A stretch of DNA of 64,000 nucleotides, taken from NCBI RefSeq assembly GCF_047511655.1, contig NC_133396.1, forward strand, positions 134,487,490-134,551,489. Direction: 5' to 3'. The notes beneath the pieces were generated by a model, which had not been told where the DNA came from, searched no databases, and saw nothing but the letters and a program-made list of their open reading frames with translations. A program made the translations under genes and the position numbers. This document shows, piece after piece, positions 12,801 to 24,448 of this stretch (position 1 is its first letter; each line of letters opens with the position of its first letter). Source of the DNA: Castor canadensis. Taxonomy: Eukaryota; Chordata; Mammalia; Rodentia; Castoridae.

Positions 12801-13629
12801 TTTTCATTTTCATTAACTCCCAGGAAACTTTTAATTTCCTCTTTTATTTCATCAATGACACATTGATAATTGAGCAATGTGTTGCTCACCTTCCAACTGT
12901 TTGCATATTATTTACTGTTGCCTTTGTTGTGATTTCTAGTTTTAATGCAGAATGATCAGGTAGAATGCATAGGATTATTTCTAGTTTCTTATATTTGCTT
13001 TGCCCGAAGATATGATTAATTTTGGAGATCACTCCATGGGCTGCTGAGAATAATGTATATTGTGCAGAAGTTGGATGAAATATTCTTTAGACATCAGGTA
13101 GGTCCATTTGATGTGTGGTATGATTTAGATCTAGAATTTCTTCACTAATTTTTTGTTTGGATGACCTATCTATTGGTGATAGGGGAGTATTAAAGTCTCT
13201 CACTACCACTGTGTTGGAATCTATATATGCTTTTAGGTCCTTCAGAGTATGTTTGATGAAATTGGATGGATTGACATTGGTTACATATAAGTTGATAATT
13301 GTTATTTCGTTTTAGTGTATTTCTGCTTTTAATAGTATGGAGTGTACTTCTTTATCTCATTTTATCAATGTAAGTTTGAAGTCTGCTTTGTCCTAGATAA
13401 GTATTGCTACTCCTGCCTGTTTTCAGGGGCCATTGGCTTGGTAAATCTTCTTCCAGTCTTTCATGCTAAGCTAGTGCTTGTTTCTGTCAATGAGATGGGT
13501 CTCTTGTAAGCAACAGATTGTTGGATCTTCCTTTTTAATCCAGTTTGCCAATCAGTGTCTTTTGATGGGGAAATTAAGTCCGTTAACATTCAGTGTTAGT
13601 ATTCATAGGTACGTGATGATATCTGTCAT
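9840..13629 (-). pseudogene. LINE-1 ORF2 (endonuclease / reverse transcriptase), degraded
   Basis: It starts at the ATG near 13629, directly after ORF1. Recognisable pieces in order: [17 protein letters not shown] (12338-12571), [17 protein letters not shown] and IPKPDKD (12033-12353), and the RT core SGMRQGCPL with catalytic FADD (11430-11798). Downstream come the [22 protein letters not shown] segment (10967-11206) and C-terminal parts to about 9840. Several stops and frameshifts separate these, so it is inactive. The left boundary is approximate. Confidence 0.82.
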
Positions 13630-14875
13630 TCAGTTGTTTTTTTGTTTAAGTGTTTGATTGTGTGCAGCTGAATTAATGTTACTCTCTACTTTCTTGCCTT
13701 TTGTGCTCCTGTGGTTTGGTTCTGCCTGTCCTTTTGTGGTATTGGTTGCTTTCATTTTCTGTGTGCAGAATTCCTTGAAGCATCTTTTTAGTGGTGGCTT
13801 GATGGTCATATATTGTTTTAGTTTCTGCTTATCATGGAAGACTTTTATTGCTCCATCTATTTTGAATGATAGTTTTGGTGGGTAGAGTACCCTAGGGTAG
13901 ATATGATTTTCATTCAGTGCCTGGAAGACCTCACTCCATGCTCTTCTTGCTTTTAAGATTTCCATTGAGAAATCTGCTGTGATTTAGATGGGTTTACCTT
14001 TATATGTGAGTTGTGTTTTCTCCTTTATAGCCTTCAAAATTCTTCTCTATTCTCTCTGCTTGTTGTTTCAATGATAGTATGTCATGGGGTAGTTCTGTTT
14101 TGGTCAAGTCTGTTTGGTGTCCTGGAGGCTTCCTGTACTTGAATGGGCATAATTTTCCCTAGATTTGGGAAATTTTCTGTTATTATTTTGTTGAATATAC
14201 TACAAATTTGTTTTGGTTGCACCTCTTGTCCTTCTTCAATGCCCATGATTCTCAGGTTTGGTCTTTTGATGGAGTTGGTGAGTTCTTGCATATTCCTTTC
14301 ACAGGTTTTGTGTTGTTTGATTAGTAGTTCTTCAGTTTTTCCTTTAATTTCCATTTCATCTTCAAGTTCTGAGATTCTGTCTTCTGCTTGTTCTAGTCTG
14401 TTGGAGAGGACTTCCATTGTGTTTCATATTCCTATTTCATTCTTTTTTCTGAGGTTTTCCATATCTTGGGTCACTTCCTGTTTAATATTGTCAATTTTCA
14501 CCCTTAATTCATTTATCTCTCTATTTATGGTGTTCTCTGTTTCACTTTGGTATTTATTTAGGGCTCCTGTGAGTTCATTTATTTGTTTTTGTGTCTTCTC
14601 ATATTCTTTATTTTTGTTGTCTTGGAATTTGTGAGTGCCTCATATAGGTTTTGGTTGACCATGTCTACTAACATCTCCATGAAATTCTCAGTAATTACTT
14701 ACAAGATTTCTTCTTTCAGAACATTCTTTTGGGCTTTGTTGGGATCCTTGGCATAGTTTATCTTTGTTTTGTTGGAGTCTGGAACTGGGTATCCATTTTC
14801 TTCATTTCCCTCTGAATCCTGTATTAATTTCTTTTTGGGGGGACAATGGTTTCTATCCCTTTTTTGTCTTCCCAT
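13630..14875 (-). pseudogene. LINE-1 ORF1 (RNA-binding protein), degraded
   Basis: The ATG is at 14875-14873. The middle part is rich in Glu/Lys (RLEQAEDRISELEDEMEIK), the ORF1 coiled-coil and RRM start. The C-terminal domain (NENHIYPRVLYPPKLSF) ends at 13630. The frame is broken between about 13970 and 14080 and again near 14420-14640, so no intact protein is encoded. Confidence 0.8.
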
Positions 14876-16047
14876 TGCTCTACTTGGTGCTGTTTCTGTC
14901 CCTGGTCTGTGTGTAATTTAGTATTAACTAACTTACAGTAGTAAAACTAACAAAACAAGGAAAGAAAGAAAGAAAAAGAAAAAGGAAAGAGAAAACCAAA
15001 GAAATCAACAGGAGAGGTTGTGGACAAACAAACAGGGAACAGAACGAACAAACACATAAAAAAAATTCCAGGTTCAGGAACAACAGAATTTCATTCTTAG
15101 TAGTTCTGGTGTTACTCTTTCAGCATCCAATCCTGGCCAATCCTGGTGCAGAAGCTCTGTCTTAGTCTTGCCAGGTGGTTGGGAAGACTCGCCAGTTTTT
15201 TTTCCTTTCAGTGGCAGCTGCATAGTCAACTCCTCCCTCAGTAAAGTGTGGCTTGTCCTCAGGTTCCGGAGATCAGCTCTATGGCCCACTAGCTGTTCTG
15301 CTTTGGAGTTGGGTTTTTGCTGTGTTGTTTTACTGGGGGCTTGTTTCTTTTCCTCGTACCCTTGCTCTGAGGTCAGAGATCTGTCAGCTGGCTCTCTGCT
15401 GTCAGAGTGTTATGCTGGTTTGCTGACTGTTTTTCAACTTTGCAGTGTCATTTAACTTTGAATGTTGCTCACCAGCTCAGGAGATGAGATTTGTGGACTG
15501 CTCTCTGCCCTATTTCAGGCAGGGGCTTATCACCCACCTACTGTTGTCCCTCTGCCTTGCCAGTCTTTGTTTACTGTAAGTTCCAATGGAGATCAGCTTC
15601 TTGCTCCTCCTCCCTTCTCCAGTGCAGTTATAGCATCCTGCCTCCTCTGTTGTGTGTTCCTTTTCAGTTCCTTGTTTATTATTCAGTTCTTTTATTTATT
15701 TTGTTTTCTTTTGTGGGGCAATGGGTCAGTCTGTCCAGGGGGTTATGATGGTTTATCCCAAGGGTAGCTGTGGGAATACTGTGTGACATGTATTGATACT
15801 TGTTGGTCTGCATCTCCCAATGAGGTTTGAAGCTGGCATCTGTTGGCATGGGATCCCTCCTGTTTTCTCAGTGTAATGTGGCAAGGAGAAGCTTTGTACA
15901 GGCTGGGGGTTCAGGGTGTCAGAGTTTTGATTCTTCTTGTTGGTATTTTTTCTACCAAGTGTGGCTCCAGCGTCTCAGCAAAATTTTTGACTTACAGAGC
16001 TCACGCTGTCTGTTTCTGCCCTCTAGCCACCATCTTGGATCGACCCC

Positions 16048-17500
16048 AAACTTCCTCATATTTTGTGTATATCTTAAGAAGCTAATCAAGGAGAATTTTG
16101 ACAAGTATTGCTTCCTAAAATGCTTGAACAAACAAATTATATTTCAAATTCATTTTGTTAAAGGGGAACTTCCAGAAAGGGTATTTGAGGAAATTGATTC
16201 ATACTCTTCCCACCAAAAAGGCATGATAAACTGGATAAAACTGCAAAAAATCCTAAGCATTTATATATCTGGAAAGTAGTCAAAGACCCTGCTGATGTGA
16301 AATGTTTATTAGAAAGACTTCATGATCTCAGTCAAAAAGAGTGGCTACTTTCATAGACCCCTTTTTCTCAGCCTAATTTCATGGTTCATGATTTGTCCCC
16401 TAGGTTGCATGCAGTCATGTGAACATGCAGCCCTGTTCCTTGCAAGAAAGAATGACTTTACAGCTTAGAAATTCCATGCCCCAGACATTGTGGTATGCAA
16501 CATGGATGCAGTGGTTCAGTATCTCTGGATGATACAATTCTAGTTGAGGAAATCTACAAAATGGCTGGCCAAAAAGAAGATTAACAGGGATTTGGATAAA
16601 GAGATCTGGACATGGTCCACTGAGATAACCTTTGACTTTAGAGATTCAGAAACCTATGGACATGACTGTGCCCAAGGAGAGAAACCTGAGAGGACCCTGG
16701 TCATGGTTAACTCTTCATTAAATGTGAAATAGACCCATAAACTGCCTGAATTTTGAAGGCATTTTCCAAACTTCCAAAGGGTCAAATAGCAAAACATAGC
16801 ACATTTTCTGGTTTATGGTATTTTAAAGAAAAATTTTTATTGTTGTTCTGGGTGGTGGTATATTGTGGCATTCGGATAGTTCTTACAATCTATCAAATGA
16901 ATTTTTCCTCTTCACCATTCTCTTTCATCACCACTTCCCCATTCCTGGAAGAGTTTCAACAGATATAATTTTTCCTTTTACATACATGTGTACCACCCTC
17001 CCTTCCCACTCCTCTAGAAAGTCCTGTTCTTCTCTCCTGTTCCCAGATTTTCTATAAGAAAAAAATGGCATTTTTCCTTATTTAAGATAGCTACACAGGG
17101 AGTTTACTTGTGGCATTTCCATGTGTATATGTATTATAGCCCAATTTGGTTCATCTCTACTTTTCTTCTTTCTACCTTAGTCCCTTTCTTAGGGTGGTTT
17201 CAAACAGTTTAGAAATTCTATATTCATGCTTGAGATGTTTAAATGCCAGCTCTGACCAATTATTGGTTGAACACCAAGCTATGCTGACAGAAGGGTGAGT
17301 CTTAGAAAGTCAGACTACAATGTAAAAATAAAAAGTGAAAACTGAGCAATGGCATTAAAATCTCTACACTTTGACAGAAACAAACTTTAAGCAGCCAATA
17401 AATAAATAAATAAATAAATAAAACTTGGAGGATTTTAATTCAGAGTTTTTCAAATATAGTAACTAAAATTTCCAGCATCTTATATTCAGCAAGAAACCAT
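16048..17500. other. Intergenic flank upstream of gene A, right of the LINE-1
   Basis: Continuation of the duplicated upstream flank (matches about 62250-63830). It is non-coding, with a LINE-1-like antisense stretch around 16840-17200. Confidence 0.7.
17398..17422. repeat. (AAAT)n microsatellite
   Basis: About six units. The paralogous site near 63717-63733 has fewer units. Confidence 0.85.
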
Positions 17501-19597
17501 ATTTCTTTCTTATTTTTCACCTTTTTATTTCTGTGTGTTAATAGTATAAAGCAATTGGTTTAAATGTGATCTTTTCATGGATCTATGTAATGTACTTTAT
17601 CAGATTCACCACTTCTTTCCTTCTCTTATCCCACCCCCCAGATCTCCCTTTCCTTCCTCAGTAGTCTCTCTTCTCTTTCATGTCATTTTTTTCTACATTC
17701 CAAACATGACAGAAAGCATGTGATGCTTTTCTCTCTGAGTCTGGATTATTTCACATCACATGATGACCTCCAGTTCCATCCATTTTTCTATAAATGACAA
17801 GATTTCATTCTTCTTTAAGGTTGAAATAAACCATGGGTGTACATATACATATATGTGGAATATATATAGAAAGATACACAATAGATAGATACATATACAT
17901 TTATAGATAGATCTATCTGTACTCCATCTATCTATCTATCTACATATTCATAAATCTGTTCATTTGTTTTTGGGCACATAGGCTGATTCCACGTCTTGGC
18001 TATTGTGAATAGTGCCAACTGTAACATGGATATACATGTATACATGAGTTTGATGACTTTGGGCACATACTCAAGAGGGGTAAATTTGGATCATAGAGTA
18101 GTTTTATTTTTAGTTTTAGAGGAACTTCCATACAGATTTCCACAGTAGCTGCTCTAATTTACATGTTCACAACCATTGTATAAGTGTTCCTTTTTTCCAT
18201 TTTTCTGATTCCTCCCCAACATTTACTTTTGTTTGTTTTTATGATCATCATTCTGACTGTGGCGAGATGGAATGTCAATGTACCTTTGACCTTATTTCCC
18301 TAATTGTTAAAGACATTGATTTTTTTCATGTATTTACTGGTCATTTGTACTTCTTTTGAGTGCCGTCTATTCAGTTCATTTTTGCAGATTGATTCTATAT
18401 TCTTACTATGCTGAACTTGCTTACCAAATCAAAAAGTCCTGTGTTCATTATTCCTTTAAGTATAGGATCATATCAAATGCAAATTAAGATAGTCTCTTTT
18501 ATTTCTGTCTCTTGATTAATGGCTCTGAGCTGATGCTCATCTCATGTTCCTAATTTGAGAGGAAATAGATTCAGTTTTCCCCACATACTGAAAGGATTTC
18601 AGTATACTATTGGGTATTAGTTGGTCATGTATAGCCTTTACCATGTTGAGATATGATCATTCTATTCCTCTTGTCACTTGTGCTTTATCATAAAGCAATG
18701 TTGATTTTTTCAAAGTATTCTGTTTCTGAGATGATTGATTTTTGTTCTTGATTCTGTTTAAGTACTGTATTGCAATCATTTACTTGTATATTTTGAACCA
18801 AGCTTATATCTCTGGAATTAAACCAGCTTGTACAATGTGTGTAATCTTTTAAATGTGTTGTTCAATTCAGTTTGCAACTATTTTATTGAGGATTTTTGAA
18901 TGTATGTTCACTGAGGAATTTGGTCTAGAGTTTTCTTTGTGTGTGTATATTTGTGTTCCTATCTGTTTTGGATATCTGTTACTGGCTTTGTAAAATGAAT
19001 TTGTGAGGATTCCTTCTCTTTCTATTTCACAGAATAGTTTGATGACTACTGGCATTATTTTTTCATTAAAGGTCTGATAAAATTCAGCAGAAAATTTCTT
19101 AGTTCTGGTCTTTTTTTGTTGTTGGGATAATTATTACTGTCTTAGTCTCATAGTTCATTATTGGTCTGCTTAAGTTGTTTATATCCTCTTGTTCCATTTG
19201 GTAAGTCATATGTGTCTAGAAATTTATCTTTATCTTCTAGATTTTTGCAATTTAGTAGAGTATTAGTCTTTCCATTATTTTGTGGATTTCAGCAGTATCT
19301 GTTGAAATATACCTGTGTTCATCTCTATTTTCATTAATTTGGATTTTCTCTTTCTTTCTCTTGGTTAGTTTAGATAAGGGTTTGTCCATATTATTTATCT
19401 TTTTAATGAACCAACTCTTTGTTTCATTATTCCTTTATAATGTTCATTTTGTTTCCATTTCATTAATTTCAACCCTGGTCTTCATTATTTCTTTCTTGTA
19501 CTAATTTCGGTGTTGGCTTATTTTTCTATAAATTAGGTGAGCATCATCTGGTTATTTATTTAAGAACTGTCTGATTTTTTAAAATGTAGGCCCCCAT
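17500..19597 (-). mobile_element. Old LINE-1 fragment (ORF2 part), minus orientation
   Basis: Read on the minus strand this is diverged ORF2 from the RT region (about 18870-19500) to the 3' part of ORF2 (about 17980-18400). It ends abruptly at the 5' LTR of the gammaretrovirus-like ERV at 19598, so the ERV inserted into it or the two were joined later. An ATAG/CATA simple repeat lies inside at about 17845-17945. Confidence 0.7.
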
Positions 19598-19930
19598 TGT
19601 TGCAGGAAAGTGGGGAGGGGGAAGGGAGATAATGAGTGCTACAGTGAAACAAAGAAAAACCAGGGTTGGGAAATGTTATCTGGAGACCAAAGAAGGATCA
19701 CTTGCCCCAGAGGTTAATGTGGCCAATGAAATAACATGTGATTTTGTGTAGGACAAGCTGTACCTCCCCCATTTCTGTAACCTGCTCTGAATGATAAATA
19801 AGAAGACCCCCTTTGTTCTTGGGGTTCATGCTTTGGACTCAAGTTCAATGTTGCTGCAGGCCTGCCTAATAAATTTGCTTCCCAAAACCTTTGGTGCCCT
19901 TTCAGTCTCTTTCTGAGCCCTCCTGCAACA
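19598..19930 (+). repeat. 5' LTR of a gammaretrovirus-like (ERV class I) element
   Basis: 333 bases bounded by a perfect 10-base terminal inverted repeat, TGTTGCAGGA ... TCCTGCAACA. It contains an AATAAA at 19868-19873 and an A+T-rich box near 19792. It is followed at once by a tRNA-Pro-type primer binding site. No partner 3' LTR was found in the window. Confidence 0.85.
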
Positions 19931-19934
19931 TTTC

Positions 19935-19953
19935 TGGGGGACTCATCAAGGAT
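19935..19953 (+). other. Primer binding site, tRNA-Pro type
   Basis: TGGGGGACTCATCAAGGAT starts four bases after the LTR end and resembles the proline-tRNA primer site used by murine-leukaemia-type retroviruses, with a few mismatches and one extra base. Position relative to the LTR is canonical. Confidence 0.7.
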
Positions 19954-20599
19954 TCAAAGGATGGTGTTTTTACCTCCTTGTTGCCTGATCAGAGTTCCTG
20001 TCCCACCTGTATGGCCACCCCTGCCAGGTGCCACTGGACCATGTTGATCTGAAGGGAGGAAGCCTCTCTCCCAGCCAAGAAGGTGAGTTACAGTTGCACA
20101 AAGGAACCCAAAAAGACTTGGGAAACAGCTTGGGAACCCTGCCCATCAGACTGGTAAAAAACTGGGTTCGAATTTAGGCCTGACTCAGAAGGCAGAAGGG
20201 GAATCTGATCAACTCTCAAAGACACCCAAGTACCCCCTTTTTTGGGGTGAAACTGTGTCTTTCAGGTTCAGGGAGCAGGGCAAAAGTACTGCACTGTGTG
20301 AAAGTATGAGCCTTAGATGTAGCCTGGTTATGAAGCTAGTGCGGATTCCAGATCCTTGGATCCATTGTGAACTCATGGTCTAGGGTGGGCCCTAACAGGG
20401 CCTTACGTCCAGGGTTATAGATAGCACTACCACCAAGAGATGCCTAGATCCCCATGAGGGGCATGGCCAGAGACAAATGGAGTGAGTGGTGTTATTTGTT
20501 TTCCCCTGTGTGCCAGAGAGGAGGACCCCTTACCTCCTCTCTGTAGCCCTCATCCTTTTTGCCTCTGTCTCTGTCTTGACATCTGGCAAACAGAAGGAA

Positions 20600-22200
20600 T
20601 TGGAGATCAGATTAATAACACCCTTCTGGAGTGCATGTTTAAGAATTTAAGAAGGGATTTAATGGAGATTATGGGATCATGCTGACTCCTGACAAGCTTA
20701 GTATCTTCTGTGAAATAAACTGGTTTGCTTTTGGGTTGGATGGCCCTCGAGGGATCATTAGATAAGATCATAGTCAATAGAGTTTTCGAGGTGGTTGTAG
20801 GGGAACCCAGGCACACAGATCAATTTCCTTATATTGGTTGCTGACAGAGAAAGCATGAGTGCCTGGAATCATGGATGACAGCAGCTTCCAAGTGCAGCAA
20901 AAAATGTAAAAAGCTGGAGAAGCCCATATTAGAGGGGACCCCCAGGGGACCCTTTCCACTATGTGCCACTGTGCCCACCTTTACCTTTACCACTGCCATC
21001 TGACTCTTTTCCTCCATCTTCATAAGCAGAAGCAGCATCAGACAGGGAAACCCCAATAGCATATTGGCTGAACCCAAGAGTCCTTCAGATTGCAATAACC
21101 CCAATTTCTTCAGGCCCCATGAACCTTGTACTCACTTTGAGCCCACCAGGCTCCACTCTGATGCTTCCTGTGAGATTGGCCCCTAGGTTTATCCAGGAAC
21201 ACTTGGGCAGTCCCATTATGGGTCTAGCCTCTCCCCTGGAACTCACCACTCTGCAGATGCTCCTGAGAGAGTTCCAGGGCCAAATATATGATGACAAACA
21301 TGGTCAGATACAAGGAGAATGATGAACATTCTTTACCAGCCCTTCACCACCACAGACCTCCTTAATTAGAAGTGCCACACCACCTCCTTCACAGAAAAAC
21401 TCAGGCTGATTGATCTAATGCAGTCCACCATCCAAACTTATAAGCCCACCAGGACAGACTGCCAACCACTTCTTTGACTCTGTTTAATACTGAGGAGCAA
21501 CACCTTATAACCTTGGTGGCTCTAAGGTGGCTGTAAGCTCATGCCCCTGTAGACACTCTGAGTGCCTAAGCCTAAACTCAGGGTCAGTTCCCAGAGGAGG
21601 ACCCCCCACTGGGACCCGAATGACAACCGAGATTACCAGTGGCTTGAGTGGCATCAGGAGGCATTATTAGGAGATATAAAGGAAGGAGGAAAAAGGGCTA
21701 TGAATATGGCTAAAACAACAGAAGACCACCAAGGGCCAGATGAGAGCCCATCAATTTTATGAGGGACTATATGTGGCCTTCTGCTTGTATACCCCTTTTG
21801 ACCCAGAGGTGGCTGAAAACTAGAGGATGATTAATGCTGCCTTTGTCAGCCAAGGCCAGGGGGACATAAGGTGAAAGTTGAAAAAGCTTTAAGGGTTTGC
21901 TGGTATGAGGCCAGCCAGCATCTGGAAGTGGCCACAAAGTGTTTGTCAATCAAGATCACAAGGTCAATAGAAAAATGAAAAGGAAGGTGAACCTCCTTGC
22001 TGTGGCTCAAGTTGGACAGTCAGGCAGGCCCTAGCATGTAGGCCATGGCAGAGGAAGAGGCAATCCCCATGGATGGCAGTGAGCACCTCTGGAATGCCCT
22101 CACCATAGAGAGGAACTAAGGCAGGACCAGTGTGCCTACTGTCATCAAGAAGGACACTGGAAAAATGAGTGTTCCCAACAGCCTAGGGACCCCCAAAGGC
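20600..22200 (+). pseudogene. ERV class I gag remnant (matrix, capsid, nucleocapsid)
   Basis: A matrix-like stretch (about 20600-20870, with a DQFPY motif) is followed by a proline-rich region and capsid homology. A clear capsid C-terminal part lies at about 21562-21800 (QWLEWHQEALLGDIK, then the GPDESPS motif). A nucleocapsid zinc knuckle Cys-X2-Cys-X4-His-X4-Cys is at 22131-22172. Stops and frameshifts interrupt it throughout, so it makes no Gag protein. It belongs to an old, non-functional insertion. Confidence 0.8.
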
Positions 22201-22379
22201 TCCCCCAACCAGAGGCAGAGGCTAAGTTGTTGAAGGAAAGTGTCAGTCTGCTCAGAGGAGAATCAGCCCCTGGGAGGAAGACATCATCATAAGACTGGCC
22301 ACTTTTGAGGATTGTGAGGAGGAATAGGACAGACTGGGCTCCGTTCTACTGGGTCCCCAGGAGCTTATGGTCTGAAGGA

Positions 22380-22870
22380 AGATAGAGGGTTGTCCCCTTG
22401 ACCTAATGGGGGACACTGGTATGACACATTCAGTTGTAACTCAACCCATTGGCCCTCTCTCACAGAGACATGCAACCAGTGTTGGGCCCATGGGTAATCA
22501 GACTTGCCACCCCTTCCTTGTATCCAGAAAATGCAATCTTGGAAAGCATGAACTAAGACATGAGTTCCTTTACCTCTCTGATTGCTCTGTGGCCTTGATG
22601 GGCAAGATTTTGTTGTGCAAGCTAAGGGCACAGATAACCTTTGACTCTGGTGGCAGCAGCTTTAAAGCTGAGAGTACCTGAAGCCAAGATTCTGACCTTC
22701 ATGGTTGCACAAGAGGAAGAATGGCAACTTTATCCCTCTAAAAAAGAAATTTCAGAGATGCCTGAACTTCCCTGTAAGATTCCAGGAGTATAGTCCAAGA
22801 ACAACACCCCAGACTGGCTCAGAACATAACTCCAGTGGGGGTAGAATTAAAGCCAAGAGCCATCCCTATT
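22380..22870 (+). pseudogene. ERV class I protease and start of pol, truncated
   Basis: The aspartic protease Asp-Thr-Gly triad is at 22412-22420, followed by HSVVTQP and the downstream FLYLSDCSVALMGKILL flap/core region. RT N-terminal homology begins near 22840 (VELKP) and stops at about 22870. The remainder of pol, env and the 3' LTR are missing. The sequence then changes to an old LINE-1 3' piece that is paralogous to gene B intron 7. Confidence 0.78.
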
Positions 22871-22929
22871 AGCTAGAGGCAATACTACATTCTTTGCAAG
22901 GCCCAGATTGGAGTAAAAAAGCATCTTGA

Positions 22930-24195
22930 CAGACTCCAAAAATAAAAATATCAAGTGCTCATGAGCCTGTAGTGAAAAGGAATTCATATACTGTTGGAAA
23001 GTGTGTAACTTAGTACAGCTATTAGGGAGAAAAATATGGAGATTCCTCAAAAACTTAAAAGTAGATCTGCTACATAAGATCTTGTGTCCCTCTTTTGGGG
23101 GGTTGTTGAAAGAAATGAAGTTGGTATACCAAAATGTGCACATCTATGTCTATTGTACTACTATTTACACTAACAGACAAAACACTTTGAATTTTTTAAA
23201 AATCCAACCAGCCTATCTGCATTTTTAGTTGAGTTTTTAAACAACTCACATTTAGGATTATTATTGAAAGTTATAAACAAATTCCTGTTTTATTTTTTGT
23301 TTGAATATTTTGCATTCTTTTCTGCTCACTATTCATCTTAGAAGTTTTGTATTTAGTGAAAAATGTTGATTCTTAGTTCCCATTTGTTTATTTGTTTTTC
23401 TACCAAGATTTATTCTTTCTTGAGGTCTTGGGATTGTGTATATTTTCCTTCCCCTTCTTGTGCCCCTTTTTTTGTGAGTGTATCTAAAGAAATAATTTCA
23501 GCATACCCAAATATGCAGACTCATGTCTATTGTGCAACTATTCACTACAGCTATACTCTGGAATCAGCCTAGAATTCCATCAACAGATGAATTAATAAAG
23601 ATAATATGGTATGTTCATATAATAGAATATTGTCCAGTCATTAAAAAGACCTAAATCTTCTCATTTACAGTGAAATGGATGGAACCAAAGGACATAATTT
23701 AAGTGAAATAACTATCATATGGTGAAAAAGTTTTTAAGTCAAACTTAATGTAGGTTAGTGATTAGTAGAATTTGGAAAAGGTGTATATGGGGGCAAAGAA
23801 GGATTAAGGGATGTTGATCATGCAAAGTGTATATGTATATGGTAATATCACAATGACCCCCATTCATACAGACAACTAGGGGATGGTAGAGTGGCTCTAG
23901 TGAGAGAGCATCCACCTAGCAAGCATGGGGCCCTAAGTTCAAACCCCAGCCCCATCAAAAAAAAAAGGAAAGGAAAATATGAATGGATAATCAAAATATT
24001 TTAATCACAAATTTAAAAATAAAGTGTAATTCAAAAATTGTAACATTGTTATACCATAGATACATATTTTGTCAGTAAAATATTTTTAAGTAAAAAGAGT
24101 TCCCAAATCTGTAATATTTGGTATTTGAGCATTCAGTAAAATAGTTATTTGCTAATCTGTAAGTGTTCTATTTGGAACAATAGAATATTTAATCT
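22930..24195. repeat. Paralogous fragment of gene B intron 7 (matches about 43490-44395)
   Basis: It aligns in the same orientation with about 43490-44395. The alignment covers a LINE-1 3' piece, the same SINE at the same place (about 23885-23965 versus 44085-44170) and then about 200 bases of non-repeat sequence next to the SINE. In gene B this lies just left of the CCP19 exon. Here the match stops before the exon would begin. Shared non-repeat flank shows copying of the locus, not independent repeat insertion. Confidence 0.75.
23880..23970 (+). repeat. ID-like tRNA-derived SINE
   Basis: GTGGCTCTAGTGAGAGAGCA ... GTTCAAACCCCAGCCCCATC then an A-run. Box B-like GTTCAAA is visible. The same insertion occurs at 44085-44170, so both copies descend from one locus. 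Confidence 0.75.
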
Positions 24196-24448
24196 ATAAA
24201 TAACCTAATAACCATTCTCCCTCAATCCCACTGTCTATAGATATTATCATTAATATATTTCTATATAATATGTAAACAACTGGTCTGGTTATTTGTTATT
24301 GTTATTTCCAGAATAAGAACAGAAAGAGCATATCAACCTAGCTAACAACCAAGTCAGTCATAACACAAAAATTAAATCAGGGAAAGAAATCAGGCAGTCA
24401 AATCCACCAACTAGTCTATCAAGAGGATAGTTGTACAGCACCAAGAGG

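Larger units (their letters stand above)
9546..16047 (-). mobile_element. Near-full-length LINE-1, minus orientation
   Basis: The poly-T at 9546-9560 is the A-tail read from the other strand. A 5' UTR ends at 16047 with GGGGTCGATC followed by CAAGATGG (16030-16037), matching the start and YY1-type motif of mammalian L1 elements. The right copy of the duplication has the uninterrupted target. A degenerate target-site duplication around 'tattttgt' is seen at both ends (about 9535-9543 and 16058-16065). Length is about 6.5 kb. Both ORFs are present but carry stops and frameshifts. It inserted about 500 bases upstream of the gene A start codon, in the same transcriptional direction. Confidence 0.92.
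1..17681. repeat. Segmental duplication, left copy (pairs with 50365-64000)
   Basis: Order and orientation of exons, intronic SINEs, CA arrays and upstream flank repeat those of 50365-64000. Base 1 corresponds to 50365, and the last base of the window corresponds to about 17681, so the duplication extends beyond both window edges. This copy carries its own near-full-length LINE-1 (9546-16047) and a LINE-1 3' fragment (about 6020-6310). It lacks about 2 kb of intron 3 that the right copy has. The two copies differ by about 4-7% in the two exons where I counted bases. Confidence 0.93.

Noticed and set aside
14143-14634. Plus-strand open frame of 163 codons
   Set aside because: It is antisense to LINE-1 ORF1, with the hydrophobic Ser/Leu/Phe-rich bias expected of the opposite strand.
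23880-23970. Possible tRNA gene (box A/B-like sequence)
   Set aside because: The tRNA-like half with A-rich tail and a diverged copy elsewhere is a tRNA-derived SINE, not a tRNA gene.
24200-24300. Possible remnant of the CCP19-like exon next to the intron-7 fragment
   Set aside because: Only an 11-base near-match (CCATTCTCC region) to the exon was seen. Too little to call.
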